From: Allolobophora icterica
Lineage: Eukaryota; Annelida; Clitellata; Crassiclitellata; Lumbricidae
Assembly: GCA_963556255.1 (NCBI GenBank)
Contig: OY744605.1
Coordinates: 12,303,140 to 12,367,139 of the forward strand
Length of the DNA: 64,000 bases
Direction of reading: 5' to 3'
The notes below the pieces were generated by a model. That model searched no databases. It was not told where the DNA came from and was given only the letters and a program-made list of their open reading frames with translations. How positions within the stretch are numbered: position 1 is the stretch's first letter; every line of letters begins with the position of its first letter. Positions 23,791 to 37,100 of this stretch are shown here, piece after piece. Position numbers and translations under genes: made by a program.

Positions 23791-24351
23791 TACAGCCTGT
23801 GCACTAATCTGATGCAATGCAAATAAAGGTTACTTACATCCTTACTTACTAATTTTCCTGAATTAATTTTCTACAGTGAAGAATAATTTAGAAATACATT
23901 TTAAGTTTGATAATAGTTTGCCTCATCTGCCAAAACATATCAACTCCTAAAGCACATCTGTATATTTCATCAAACATGAGCATTTGCCTTGCATGAATAA
24001 AAGGCTACTTACTTGCTTGCTTACCCCATTACACATGAAGCCATGGTAAAGCAGTAATAGGACCTTTAAGGCATGGTAATTGAAACAATGGCTAACTTGC
24101 TCAAGAGTAATCAGGTCCCAAGGTTGTGCGATCTTAACTAGTTAAACTGAAGCCAAAATAATTATGTGAACTATATTACAGCCACAACTGATTATTACTA
24201 ACTATAAAGTAATTCTTTAATATTTCACCACAGCAATAGAAACACAAAAGAGCATAATGGTGAAATAATGGTGCAAATGTATTGTGTTTTTTAACATTTC
24301 GCGGACAGTAATCTGTTTCATTTTACATTCCATTCAAATCACATTAACTAA

Positions 24352-27300
24352 CTAATTTATTAATGTCGATTTCCGCCTTGTGGCTTGTCTTACGTTGTGC
24401 TTAAAAAGTGCGTCAATGGCGCCACCAAGGAAAACAAAGCAAACCAAATCCTCAGCCTCTTCTAGCAGATAGATATCCTCGAGTAAAATGAAGGCCTTAA
24501 CAACAATTAAACCGAATGCAACAGCGTCAAATAGGATTTCTTCTGGAACAGGAAGAACATTTTCAGTTTGCATCATGTAGGAGAGAACTGCAATGGCCGT
24601 CACTTTGGTTGCACTGAAAAAGAAACATCAACTCCTTGAAACACTGATAGAATATCTAATCTATTCTAATGCAATGACTTCTATAGCGCCATTGGAATAG
24701 TGACAAGGCATCAATTGATTGATCAATGCAGCAACTGATTGATCAATGCATCACATGACTGATGAATGATCAATTGATTGATCAATGATCATTTGATTGA
24801 TCAATGCATCAATTTATTGATCAATGCATCAATTGATTGATCAATGCATCAATTGATTAATACATCAATTCAATGGGTTGATCAGTACAACAATTCAATG
24901 ATTGATTAATGTATCATTCATTGATCAATGATCAATTTATTTATGAATGATCAATTGATTGATAAATGATCAATTGGTTAATGAATGCTCAACTGATTGA
25001 TCAATGATCGACTGATTGGTCAATGGCCAATTGATTGATCAATGATCAACTGATTGATCAATGCATCAGTTGATTGATCATGGGCAGCAAGTTTCTAGTT
25101 AAGACATGAAACACCTAACGAGTAGGGAGTGTGGCAATGTCTCCCAGTGCAGTCTAAAGTAGAGCCCCAAACGCTAATACATTGTGCAGCCCCAACAAGA
25201 AACTGAGCATATTTGGTCTACTCTTAAACTGTTTGATACTCTTATCCACGACCTCCCTGTGAGCTACCCTACTGCTGTATGGGGGGAGGGGGCATGGGTT
25301 CGCGATCAAGACGCAATGCCTGGGGCATCGAGTGTGTGAAATTGGACTTCACTGTACATCACCCATAAGGAAAAGGTGGCCTGTCGTGGGATTACTGTAG
25401 TTTCTGTTCCTGCCATGAGGATCCATGTTCCAAAAAAAAATGCTGCACATCAATTCCTCTTAGGTTTAGTTCTGCAGTTGCAGGATTGTTTGATGGAGCA
25501 TAAACATGGCAACAGCAACACAAATTATGTGTTACATGGCTTGACAACAAAATTCACACAATGCACTGTGTAAAGTGGAAAATTCTCTGTGTTGCTTGGT
25601 TCTTAGGTGCACCTCTAAACAATAGTAACGGACGTTACCAAATTGCAGTTGCACAAGGTTTTCTTATTTCTACTTACACTGAGGGACGTAAGGTGTCAAT
25701 CTGGCCTGGCATCCATTCACCAGCAATAAGGCGCTCCAACAGTTGCATGTGTGCACCACCAGACCCTGAAACATAAGGACATCACATAGTATATAATTTC
25801 TGTTCTGTTCTCAGCCATCCTCGAAGCGAGGGTTGGCCTCGTCATGCACAATCCTTCTCCATTGTTGTCTGTTCCCAACCTTTCTTAACAGTTGCTCAAC
25901 TGAGAGTTCAGTCCATGTCCTGATGTTATATCCATCCAGTTCATTCTTGGTCTTCCACGGGAACGAGAGCCTGGCATTGTGCCCTGGATAATCTCCTTCT
26001 CCAAACATCTGTCTTCTTTCCTCATGATGTGTCCAGAGTATGCTACTTTCATTTTTTTCACAGATTTGAGAAGATTTTTTTGTATAATTTACTATACATA
26101 ATTTGTATAGTGCCTTATGCTCTTTAAAGGCACCATACAAATGTTGATATACGAAAGAACAGATTCAGTAATGTAAGGTAAGGTAAGTAAATATTACATA
26201 CTGTATGTTGAAACGGATGTATGCATTAACATTAGTCAACTATACTTACTATACATGAATGGATCTGGGGAAATGACATCATCAGTAATTTATGTAAAGT
26301 AATGCTCTTGCAAATAGCATGGACTTCTGATCTACACCCTTGCAACAAAGCATGGACTTCTCACCTACCAGTATGCTCTGGCACAAAATGCAAACTTCTC
26401 ACCTATGCCTTTGCACAAAGCATGGACTTCTCACCCCTGGATTTGACTCAGGGCCAAATGAAGGCTGCCTTGTCAGCTTTGTCTTCACTGCATCCGTATT
26501 TTTGGAAAAGCCAGTTCACTTATTTTGCCTTTTTAGCGGTGCTGAAGCAATGCACACGTTACATTGACAGTACACGGTTACTTCACCTACCTTTAAGATT
26601 AGCCGTGATGAATATAGCAACAAACGAATTCGGATAATATTTCTTGGCAAATGTGACTGCTCCACTGATTCTCACTGTCCGGTCGATTTCTTTCGTCGCC
26701 CCGATAATCAGTGCCACAGGCGTATAAGCACAAAGTTGGTATGCCCCATCATATGGACAGAAATTCAAAACGTACCTAAAATAAACACAAGCTATACAAA
26801 ATCAGTTTTGCTTATATAATGTCAGTTTAAAAAAAGGCTGAATAGTGGTCTATTCGGTAGGGCACCGAATCTGTAATTCAACGATTGTGGGTTCATGCCT
26901 GCTCAGCGGACTTCGAGTAACGACACCGAACAAGTTGCTCGCACACGCTCGTGCTGCATCTCAGATTCAGATCTACTGACTTTGTGCACATAATAAATGT
27001 GACAAATAAAATAGTAAAAAATAGCATCCTTTACTATTACTTTCACCATAGAACAGAGTTAGAAACACTACACTACAACAACGTGCGAGAAACGCAAAGC
27101 CATGAAATGCTGGATAATCTTCGTATATGTATGCATACAATTCTGAAACGTTTGGGTCATGCACATAATTTTCAGTTGGAAGTTCTGTCAAGCCAAACAC
27201 TTTCGATTTGCACTGCTATTGTATTACTATTGTTTTCCTTGCTCTATTTAAGGCGCTACACCCCCACAAAATTTTGGCATCAGGCTGGCCATTATGCCAT

Positions 27301-28444
27301 AGTTTGAGCCAATCGTATACTTTCATGACCTGCCTCCATAAACCATGTGGTGCTTCAATTATGATGTTTAAGCTTCAGCTGGAAGATCCTAAAGTTGATA
27401 AAGGTAAAAAAGATAAGAGCACCTACACCTATACCTGACCTTACCTTTAATATATCATGCAGATGGACCACATTAATTCAAACAATACTGCAGCACTTCT
27501 GACAAGTGCTTATAAGGCACTATACAAAGTGTTTCACTGCATACATGCATGTCATACATACATACATACATACATAGCACATACATACATATGTACGTAT
27601 ATATATATACCCTGCCAGCACACTCACACATAGCCAACATGGGACCCATATTCCCATAATAATAACTAATACTCATAGTTTATAAACTTGCAACTCTGGC
27701 CAACCACAATACTTAAAATCAGTTCTCATTCCTCAGACTTATCATTATTCAACAAGGTCATCTGATTATCTGTTCTTCGTGAAAGAGCTTTTTCAGTTGC
27801 TGGACCTACTTTTCGGAACTCTCTTCCTGTGTCTGTCTGCTCTGCTGGGCTGCTTGTGTCATTGCATTCTCAGCTTAAAACTCACCTCTTTCTGGATGTT
27901 GACCTGATTACGGCTTGTGCCATCAGTTGATGCCTTGTGCATTAGATACCGGCGCAACAGAAGTTACTAATTACTAATAAGGCCCATATGGATCCCATCA
28001 AATGTTCAAATGTTCATGGGCATGCTTGCAAGAGTAAATACACATATACGTATACATACATACACGCACATACATTCATGCATATATAAACGCATACAAT
28101 GTTTACTTGTAAGTGCTTGAAGGCCATTCTGTTTGATGTGGTTTCATCCTGTTACGTCACGAATACCTTTGATGAGTCTCTCTTGGACTGGTGGTATATA
28201 AATTTGCAAATACAACAATGTGACTGAATGACTGTGGTAGATAGAGACCAAAAGTTTACCACACGGCAGTTGCCCATAAGACGGCATCAGACTTTGTGAA
28301 TGGTATCAGTGGAGATTCTCCGATACAGATGTTTCCTAAGATGTCTTCAGCGAAGCAAAGCATCATGCTTCCAAGCCAGCTGGCCAAGGGATGATGGTGC
28401 GAAAAATCCCTCTGATCTGTTGCGAACAATGGCACTGACTCAGT
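24352..28444 (-). CDS. TMEM38: TRIC intracellular cation channel (TMEM38 family), 5' incomplete
   Basis: Trimeric intracellular cation channels pass K+ across ER/SR membranes as counter-ion for Ca2+ release. Four exons are supported: 28444(approx.)-28260, 26775-26591, 25765-25678 and 24613-24352, the last with a TAG stop. Phases join cleanly: the first two meet at a split TGG codon to read AVWYVLNFCPYDGA, matching the family's IWY..FCPHD segment. Other matches are HPLASWLGSMMLCFAE (TM2 region), the lipid-binding-type motif KEIDRTVRISGA (family KEVxRxxK, with the final K replaced by R), KGSGGAHMQLLERLIAGEW, and ATKVTAIAVLSYMM. The charged C-terminal tail (RQATRRK) is shorter than in vertebrates. 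The exon that should encode the N-terminal part with TM1 was not found between 28.45 and 34.1 kb. The start of the 28.2 kb exon is uncertain by some tens of bases. Introns hold a LINE 3' fragment and two minisatellites. Confidence 0.88.
24700..25085. repeat. TGATCAAT minisatellite
   Basis: Units of about 20 bp such as TGATTGATCAATGCATCAAT, each near-palindromic, over about 380 bp in a TMEM38 intron. Confidence 0.8.
25806..26085 (-). pseudogene. LINE ORF2 C-terminal fragment
   Basis: On the minus strand the frame contains WKTKNELDGYNIRTWTEL and RKVGNRQQWRRIVHDEANPR, the typical end of a non-LTR RT/endonuclease ORF. It lacks the RT core and lies in a TMEM38 intron. Confidence 0.75.
26290..26440. 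repeat. Minisatellite of about 37-bp units
   Basis: Four units containing GCATGGACTTCTCACC in a TMEM38 intron. Confidence 0.65.
26838..26955 (+). repeat. SINE-like tRNA-related repeat
   Basis: B-box-like GTGGGTTCATGCC (26888-26900) after a tRNA-like head, then ACAAGTTGCTCGCACACGC, a body shared in part with the SINE at 4894. In a TMEM38 intron. Confidence 0.45.
27775..27965 (+). pseudogene. LINE RT C-terminal fragment and 3' end
   Basis: Frame with AFSVAGPTFRNSLP then LHSQLKTHLF, the usual RT-tail motif, followed by TGATGCCTTGTGCATTAGA. The latter 3' motif recurs near 5980, 15450 (reverse) and 34045. Confidence 0.6.
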
Positions 28445-29449
28445 CTAACTGTACATTTAAAATACTACACTACACCAATATATTAGGCCTATATATACCT
28501 ATATATTCTACCTGTATGCCTATATATTATGCCTATATATCTATATATTAGAACTATATACCTATATATTAGGCCTATATACCTATATATTAGGCCTACT
28601 CAAAGGGGTCCTCTGTATGAATCAAGCCTAGAGCCAGCAACCCATACCAGCATTACCATGGGCATTAAATGGATGCATATGAGCTCTGGGCAGGTCCTGT
28701 AGGGGAATACGGGTCCCACTGTTTATGGGCTCCAGGTAGGCATGCTGGCAGGGGAGCTCCCATACAGATGCATATTTATGCCTGTCTCTGATAGTTTTAT
28801 TAGCAGTAATAAAAGACAAAAAGTGGATGCAAATGCACTTTTTCCAGAAATCCTTTTGAGATTTTTACACTCGACTTCCATTTTACTCTTATGAATTGGT
28901 TGCCAATAATAATATAGTCATGGGACCTATAAAAGCCTAGGCATTTAATTTGTCATTATGATTGTAATTGTAAGCTTGGAACTTCTAAAGTGCCCCTGCT
29001 AAGTGCTGAACACCAGCTCATTCACAAGTGCTGGTAAAGTCAGAGGGATTACCAAAAGATATAAAGCAAAGAACTAAATCCGGTTGCCAGAAGACCAGAA
29101 AGAGAAGGAGACAGAGCAGTTATTACGGTGGACTGTGTTTAGGTCGAGATCAATCGGAAGGCAGAGATCAGATGGATCCCGGTAAAATTTCTTCAAAAGG
29201 CGAGTCTAATTTTTGACTGAGATGTGATAACTAGAGGAGGTAGTTATCAAGCATTGGGAAGTTTGCAAACAATTACTTGCCGCTTTTACAGAAAGAATGG
29301 GAAGATAAGTAAAACTGGAATCAGAGAAGGGCAGTGTCAGAGATAAAAAAAAACCAGGCAGACAGTCATTGAAGAAGATCATGATCGATGTATGTGGTAT
29401 CAAAAGCAGCAGAAACAGCAGAAGACAGAGGCAAGAGACTGGCTAATAC

Positions 29450-29489
29450 CACAGTATAAATAATTACAATTGTAATTATTTATACTGTG
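29450..29489. mobile_element. 40-bp perfect palindrome with target duplication
   Basis: The half site is CACAGTATAAATAATTAC and the whole is a perfect palindrome. GCTAATAC precedes it (29442-29449) and GCTAATAC occurs again at 29489-29496. This is an 8-bp duplication if the element is 39 bp, or 7 bp if it is 40 bp. Confidence 0.65.
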
Positions 29490-29900
29490 CTAATACTAAC
29501 GCCAGAGACTAGTTTATTGTAGGCCTATAGATAGACAGTGGAGTAGTGTGTAGTGAATCCAGAATTAGAAGAAAGGCATCCCTTCAACTTTTCTGAACCG
29601 TCTTAAATTTAATAAGCCGGCATGCACAAGTGAAGAAAAGTACTTTATGGCATTAGCAGCAAGCCTCTGCCAGTAGTAAGCCGACAATTACCTACAAACC
29701 GTTGGAAATCATCTTTTAACATTGAACAACTGACAATGTAATGGGCAATTTCTAATAGCAGCATTAGAAAGTTTTGTAAAACAATTAAATGCTGCGTCTT
29801 CTTCGAACTAAGCTCCTGATCAGATATCAGATTATAGAATGATGCTTCTGATGTTTGATGAAAACACTAGCGCCCCCAGGCGCTCCATCAACAGTGATAA

Positions 29901-29920
29901 CAGTAATTATTTATACTGTG
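29901..29920. mobile_element. 20-bp insertion sharing the palindrome's right arm
   Basis: Contains GTAATTATTTATACTGTG, the right arm of the 29450 palindrome, with only CA left of the other arm. GTGATAA occurs on both sides (29894-29900, 29921-29927). Confidence 0.5.
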
Positions 29921-30090
29921 GTGATAATTAAATCTTAGTTTTAAACTATTTTCATTTCTACCCTGTTAGTAATAGCCATAATTCTAAACAGAGCATTTAG
30001 TAGCCACTGGCTGTCCTCTGGGCTTTGATCCAAAATCTCACGTAACCAAATCTTACCAGTTATAAATTTATGACTTTGCTGAGAATGATC

Positions 30091-30117
30091 ACAGTATAAA
30101 TTATTACTTATACTGTG
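30091..30117. mobile_element. 27-bp palindromic insertion with 8-bp duplication
   Basis: Arms ACAGTATAA and TTATACTGT surround a short AT spacer. GAATGATC flanks both sides exactly (30083-30090, 30118-30125). Confidence 0.6.
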
Positions 30118-30884
30118 GAATGATCCATTTCACAACTTGTTCAGAAACTGCTATCGTTCAGAATTTAAGAATTTGACAATTAATTGCATAAAAAATTGGC
30201 ATCCACTCATGTTTATCTCAGTAGCACTTTTAATTATTTTATTTCTGGTTTTAAATGCAAAAGTAATTATACAATGGAGGAGATAGAGAAAACACATGGC
30301 ATTGCGTGCTTCTCTTATGAATACCAATTAGATGCAAGCCTCTTAGGTAAGCAGTAATTCCTCATGTTTATGTTATGTAGGCGTTTTGTATGCGGACGTC
30401 TTATAGCTATTTTCGTACAGCGATGGTTTTTATACACGTTTATGACCAGAAGCTGAACAACTGCCAAATACATCTTGTGTTAATTCGGTTCATTATCTTT
30501 CATGATCTCACACAAATTGGGAAAACAAAGGCAGGTTGTATGCCTTTAATTTCTCGCGGGGAATACATTTTTAACGAGACCCACTATAGGGGTAAAACCA
30601 CCCTTTAGGACTATATAGTAAGGTCAGATCTGATCAACAGACAAGATAATATATAGTTGATTTGAAATTGCGCGTGCATTTGTATAAGGCGAAAGCATCT
30701 GTGGCTTAGATGTTTATAATTATACGCGTGTGTGTGTGTGTGTCCATGTTTGTGTTTCTGTGTGCATGGAATTATCTAAATATTTATGTATGGAAATGTA
30801 TATATGTACGTATTTGGTTATGCAAGTATGTGTAGGTATCCTTACGTTGGAAATTGCATTTAACAATTATATTTTTGGGAAATT

Positions 30885-31165
30885 TCCACTCAAACTAAAG
30901 TCTTGCCGCTTCAAGAATTCCTACCCTGACTGATTTGATCCTTAGCCTTTCAAATCTTCTCGACCTACATGACGCCTGCCTTAGCAGCTGTTCTGCTTCC
31001 TCTCTTGATCTGGACCTCTGGAAACTGGACTCTCATCTCCTTTGAACTACTCTTTGGAAAACCCCTCTGACTTAACGCAGCGCTCGTGAATAAGCAGGTG
31101 CCATACCCATAGCTTTCGAGTGACGCTTTTGAAGTTTGGAGTTTACAGTTACGAAGTTAGGTAAA
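30885..31165 (+). mobile_element. LINE 3' end copy
   Basis: Starts near CTTCAAGAATTCCTACCC and ends at GGAGTTTACAGTTACG; shares GCAGCGCTCGTGAATAAGC with the family. Confidence 0.6.
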
Positions 31166-31794
31166 GATCTTATTTGACAGCATCTGAATAGGGGAGCATA
31201 GTGCATCCCCGAAACCCCAAACCTCAAAATTGAAATTTCACTGGGATCCCCAAAATCTATTTTTGAAGTGAGACCAAAATTGTTTGCGCAAATCTAACTT
31301 TTGCAAGGAATTCTTAGTTTTTCACTTTGCCTGTGATCTTACTTAAAAGTTTCATGCAAATTTGATTATAGGTTTTAATGTGGGATGACTTGACTAGAAT
31401 GAAGGTCAACCATTTCACCCATCATGCCAAATGAGTGGAAGGCTAATGATGATTAAGTTGCTGTTGCTAATGATGATGATGATGATGATGATGCTGGTGT
31501 GAGAGTGGGTGGTGGTTTAAATCTGAGATCCATGTACCAACTCAGGTCTAACTGTGTTGTGTTGTGTTTTGGCTTGCATCTAATTGGTATTCATATATTC
31601 ATGGTATTCTGTGCTGAGAGCACCTCTAAATAGTTTTTCTGAGAGAGGTGCTTTATAAATTTCTAGATACAATACAATACAATATATCAAATCAAATCAA
31701 ATCGTTTTATTGCAAGCAACTGATCAACATGAACAAGTAAACTGACAATAGAAATTAATATATATATATAATGTATATATACACACAAACAGGC

Positions 31795-31828
<34 letters not shown>

Positions 31829-32379
31829 TCTTTCTGTTGTGAAAGTGTTGCATAAAAAGTGAAAATCAATAGCCCCTTGGATGTGTTTTCGCTTGTCATT
31901 GGGTCCATCGTTGATTCTCCTCCCAGTGATGCGTTATTGTTGGCTGTGCATGCTTGGACGTCTGAGTTCCATGTCTTGTGGTGTGTACCGAAGTATATAC
32001 ATATGCACATGCCATATACATATATCTAAAGAAGTGTATATATCTAGATGTAGATATATATATCTATGTATATAGTGTGTGCATATGTCTGTATATCTGC
32101 ATACTATATATAGAGTTAGTATGTGCATGCATACACATACATACAAACAAACACACGTGCACACTCGCAAACACACATACACACATGCGCATACGCACGT
32201 ACACAGACACCCGCACACACACACACACACACACATACATACATACATACATACATACATACATACATACATGCATACATACATACATGCACACACGCAC
32301 ATACATACATACATACATACATATGTATGCACACATGCACTCTTATATTACCACACACTGCACAGGAGACACCTTGTAG

Positions 32380-32515
32380 GCTGGTGTACGTGATGCATGC
32401 ATTGGTTCTGGTTGGCCAGCTGCCCCATCGATGGCTGGATGCCTTCTCACGCATTCCTTCAGCCTGCGGTTGCTGCAGCTGCCGTGCGGTGGAAATCACG
32501 AGAAATGTGCCGAGC
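32380..32515 (+). other. Possible non-coding first exon of the zinc-finger gene
   Basis: A locally GC-richer block free of simple repeats ends at GCCGAGC followed by a donor-like GTAAGA (32516-32521). It lies about 1.7 kb upstream of the zinc-finger start exon, which begins at a splice acceptor and therefore needs an upstream exon. No conserved protein is visible in any frame. The link is inference. Confidence 0.2.
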
Positions 32516-34198
32516 GTAAGATAAATTCGGGAAGAAGATAAGTTAAAGGGCGAGCTTGTTATTGCTGGAGGAGTTTGGTGTGGTTGTGAGTTGTGGGTGA
32601 AATGGGGGTGTAGATTGGTGATGAGACGAGATGACACTTAACATGCATGGATTCCTGTTGATTGATGAAGACAAACATTAACATCTGGATATAACACCTC
32701 TGTGTTATTTATTTGCTTATTTTTCATTCATTCATTCATAGAATGTATATAGCATCCATTCAAGGTATCTACTCAGCAGCACTTTTGTAACAAGATAGAT
32801 GGCCTTAGACTATATATACACATGTATTTACACATATATACATATACATTTATTCACAGACACATACACACAATTTTATATATATATATATATATAAAAT
32901 ATATATATATAAAATGCATTTATAAACTGATCTAGTGCTGGTGGTGTTGGTGGTGGTCGTGGCACAATACCAGTGCTTCAGTGATGTGCTATTGAGGCAC
33001 AATAATTATGTTTAGCATCTTGATGCATACAAGTACAGCTGTATTTGGTGCAATACAATACAACTGTATTTGATATTGCCCTCCTTCCGTAAGTTCAAAA
33101 ATGCAAACTTGACCAAACAACAGAACAGCGATGGTGCTGACTCACTGCTGAGCAATTGTGCATGATGCATTTGCTCAAGGTTCATTTAAACAGTCACTGT
33201 TTATATGAACCTTGTTGACTCTTATTTAGACGATGATGATGATGATGATACACACATGGATTCGGAGTTGGATATGATGTCCCTGATGACAAATGGGACA
33301 GGAGTCCACTCAGAGCACCCTATGACCAACCTGGGGATCTGTCTCTTTCTCTCTCTCTGCCCTTCTCTTGCCGCAAGGGCTACCATTTATTTAGCCCTAT
33401 CAGCAAGCCGTCGTATATGGCATACCTTTGCATAGCGCCAGTCAGTCTTCATGTGCATCTGCCAACTACTTATACTTATAATCTGCCAACTAACTCGCTT
33501 CCCTGATTATTAGCCACCCACGGGCAAGGTCATTGTGGTGACCGGTCAGAGGGGATCTGAATGCAGTTTATAGGCCTAGCCCCTACACATACATGAGTAC
33601 ACATACAATGTCATACATACATATATACACACATACATACAATGTCATACACACATACATGACATACAATCTACATATGTATGTACATACATACACTTAC
33701 ATACATGCATACAAGCATACTTACATACATACATGCGTACACTTACTTGCATATATACATGCTGATGATGGCAATGATGAATTGTTACAGATCATTTCTT
33801 TAGCTCCTCTTTAGAATCTCTCAAAAAATCCAGATTGCTAAATGTAAATGAATAAACAAATGAATGAATGATTTGAAATCATTAATGCACTGTACATCAT
33901 GATAAAGGTGCTATAGAAGTCATTAGATTAGATGAGTCATTGGTCAAATGTTCGTTTTGTAACACGGAGGGTGAAGGTTTGCGTGTTAGTTACGTTGGGA
34001 CATTGAGGAAGTGCTTAACCTACAAGCACACTCAGCACCATTGATCGATGCCTTGTCATTAAATAGACATACAAATAATTATGAAAAAAATAAAGTGAAA
34101 AAATTCCACCTTAAAAATAAATTTTTTAAAAACTTTATCACATTTTATAAAAATCATTTCTTTTGTTTTTAGGATTTTAGCATTTTTCCTCTCTAAAG

Positions 34199-37100
34199 AT
34201 GTCATCGTGTTCAGAGCCTATGATGGAAACAATCTCATGTTGCGAACCGGTTCAAGATTCTGCAGATGAACCTGTCTCCAGTTGCTGTGATGGCATCGAC
34301 GAGATACCAGTCACCAAGGAAACTACAAGCCTTGATTCGTCAACTAAAAATCCAAATGAAGAAACATTGGTATCCTCTAAATCATCTGCTGTGGAAGACG
34401 AAGATGCCCAGCTGATGACTTGCAGTCATGAAGAAACTGCTCAAAACGAAAGCAGTGTTCATCGTGAAGATGCTGAGGAAATGAATCTGGAGGATACAAG
34501 AGACCTGAGCTCATGTCGCTTAGTCGATTTCAAACACCAGATCGCTGTGAAGAGGCGGACTGCGATAGTTACTCGTCTCGACGGAGTGAACTTTTCCACT
34601 GGATCGGAAGTGTCGTTCTATAAGTGTCATCTGTGTGGAAAACTGTTCGGTCGATTGGCAGATGTTCCGATGCACTTGTCGATGCATTCCCCGCAGCAGA
34701 TGACTCTCTATCAGTGTCTGCTTTGTGAGGGTAGCTTCTCATTCAAGACCAAACTCATGCAGCACCTAAGGATACACCACAATGTAAATCTACCGAGGCA
34801 GGTCAAGGCTTCTGAAAAAGGCCCCCTGGATACAAACAATGTTAGCTCAGACTGTGGCCCTAAAATTATTTCTCAGAAAAAAGATGAATCTCCTCAGTCA
34901 GTTGCAGGCAGTGCGCTGCGTGCTTCCCCTGAAACGCCTAATGGACTTGAAATCAGTAACTCAAGGAGCAATGAAGAGAGTGACGTGTTTTCTGCTCCGG
35001 AATTCAAAATGCTGCACCTTTCTGTGGAAGCTGGTGAAAGAATTCCAAGGGATCAGCTCATACTGGAAAAACTCGGTTTGGACAAGTTATCGGATGGTCG
35101 CGAGAGATTATTCCACTGCGATCCTGTGAAGGGTTTAACTAAGACAAACAGTTTTCTGTGTCAGATATGTGGTTTTGAGAGCTGGAGACAAAACCGTCTT
35201 CTGCATCATGTCATCAAACATCATTTGGATTCAGTAGCAGTTCAAAAGATGAGGAAGCAGCTTCTGCGTAGAAGAAAGCTTCCATTACCACATCGAACAT
35301 CAGAACGCAATCTGCTAAGAAAGTTTGGTAATGGCGGAGAATTGAAAACCATTATATCGGAGACTAGTAACTGCCTGACGTCGAGCACTGCTGAAAGTCG
35401 CACCATAACATCTGCAGCCCCGAATGTAGAATGCAAAGAGGAACCTTTGAGTTTAAGCATATCACCTAAAACAGCCGATTGCTTTTCTGAACACAAGGGA
35501 ATAGATGACCCAGTTTTGAATAAACCAGATGATTTGCGGGAGTCACCAAGTACAAGCTATTCTGAGATGGGTGAGTCATGCCAAATGACGGATCAAATCG
35601 AGAATGAAAAACTACCGATGTCACCAGTCTCTGCAATGAGTACTGAACAATTAAAAGTGATGGACAATAAAGTCGTTAGCTCGAGTAGCTCCTTGGTTTC
35701 TATGCAAACATCGAACAGCATCTGTAACATAACACCAGACGCAACCATCCCAACTTCATCTTCTGCGATGATGATGTCTTCACTGATTGCAGCACACGAA
35801 ACTGGATCGGAATGCAAGCCTCTAGTCTTTAACCCGAGTAACGTCTCCCCGCTGCTGCGCGGCTTTCTTCCTTTACCCTTACTGTCGCTTTTTGTCAGCC
35901 AATCCACACTTAACTCGGCTTCCTTCCTAGCTACAAGCAATTCTAATTCTCAGTTTCCTGCTGGTCAGGTCAAGATTTCACAGCAGAGTTTCAATGAAAA
36001 GTTTTCCACAACACATACATCGAACTCGTGGGAGCAGACTCAGAAGTTTGAGGCAACAGAGGAAGAAGACATCAAGCCGAGCAGAGCAGCGCTCGACTGG
36101 AGAGTAATGGTTCGAAGTCGGACGAGAGGTCTTGCTTCGAGGGGGTCTTCCACATTAAATACTAAGTGAGTTTATATGGTTTATATTTTAAGTATCATCA
36201 GCAGATCCTTTTGGTATTAAAGTCACTGAAATGGTATTGTATTTTTTAACTTTATTAAAAACCACTATCTAATGACAAAAAATTAATTGATGCTGCTGAA
36301 CAGTTGTGTAAAGAACTACTTGCTAGTATGTAAGTACTAGTATGTTTAAACTTTCTGTATAACTTGTTTGTCAGCCACAGTGTGTTTGCAGGTGGTCTAT
36401 TAAAGAATATACTTACTTACTTACTTACTTATATAATATATATAAATGTATATATATGTATACTATGTTTGTATATAAACTCTGTATAAATAAATACTCA
36501 ATGATATGGATTTAGAGTAATCATTTGGTATTCAGAAGACTGTATTGGTATCCTCAGGATGAAAATAGTATTCGGAGAACATAAAAACATGAACTGTTCA
36601 TGAACTCTTCACCATCCAGCCACCCCGATCTACCCGTTCATCCTCCTACCTCACTCTCTCCGTCCTCCATTCACTACTCGCCTCAAGTTCTCCAACCGAT
36701 CCATATCCCAAACTGCACCTCAACTTTGGAACGAACTTCCCTTCGAATTCCGCATTTTCTCAGTTCCTCCACCAATGCCGCCACTCACTCACTGTCATCT
36801 ACCTCGGGCTCCTCCACTCATCACCCCACAGGCTTTCCACTCCAAATTGAAGACTCACCTCTTCAAGAATTCCTATCCTGATCCATCTGATCCTCTGCCT
36901 TCCAAGCAGTCTTGTTGTCCTCGAGACCAAGGTCTTGGTCTCGAGTGCACTCGAGTTCGTTTTTAAAAGTCTTGGTCTTGGTCTTGGTCTTGAGGTTCAA
37001 GGTCTTGGTCTTGGTCTTGGTCTTGAGGTTCAAGGTCTTGGTCTTGGTCTTGGTCTTGAGGTTCAAAGTCTTGGTCTTGGTCTCGCAAGACCAAGACCAA

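Larger units (their letters stand above)
28445..34170. other. TMEM38-zinc finger intergenic stretch
   Basis: A divergent arrangement: both genes should start here. Contents are CATA and TA repeats, a TATATTAGGCC array (28470-28600), three palindromic micro-insertions, a LINE tail and a GC-richer block at 32380-32515. The first TMEM38 exon was searched for by eye and not found. Confidence 0.5.

Noticed and set aside
32116..32637. 173-codon minus-strand frame
   Set aside because: Half is CATA/CA repeat; the rest has no recognisable motif or splice support.
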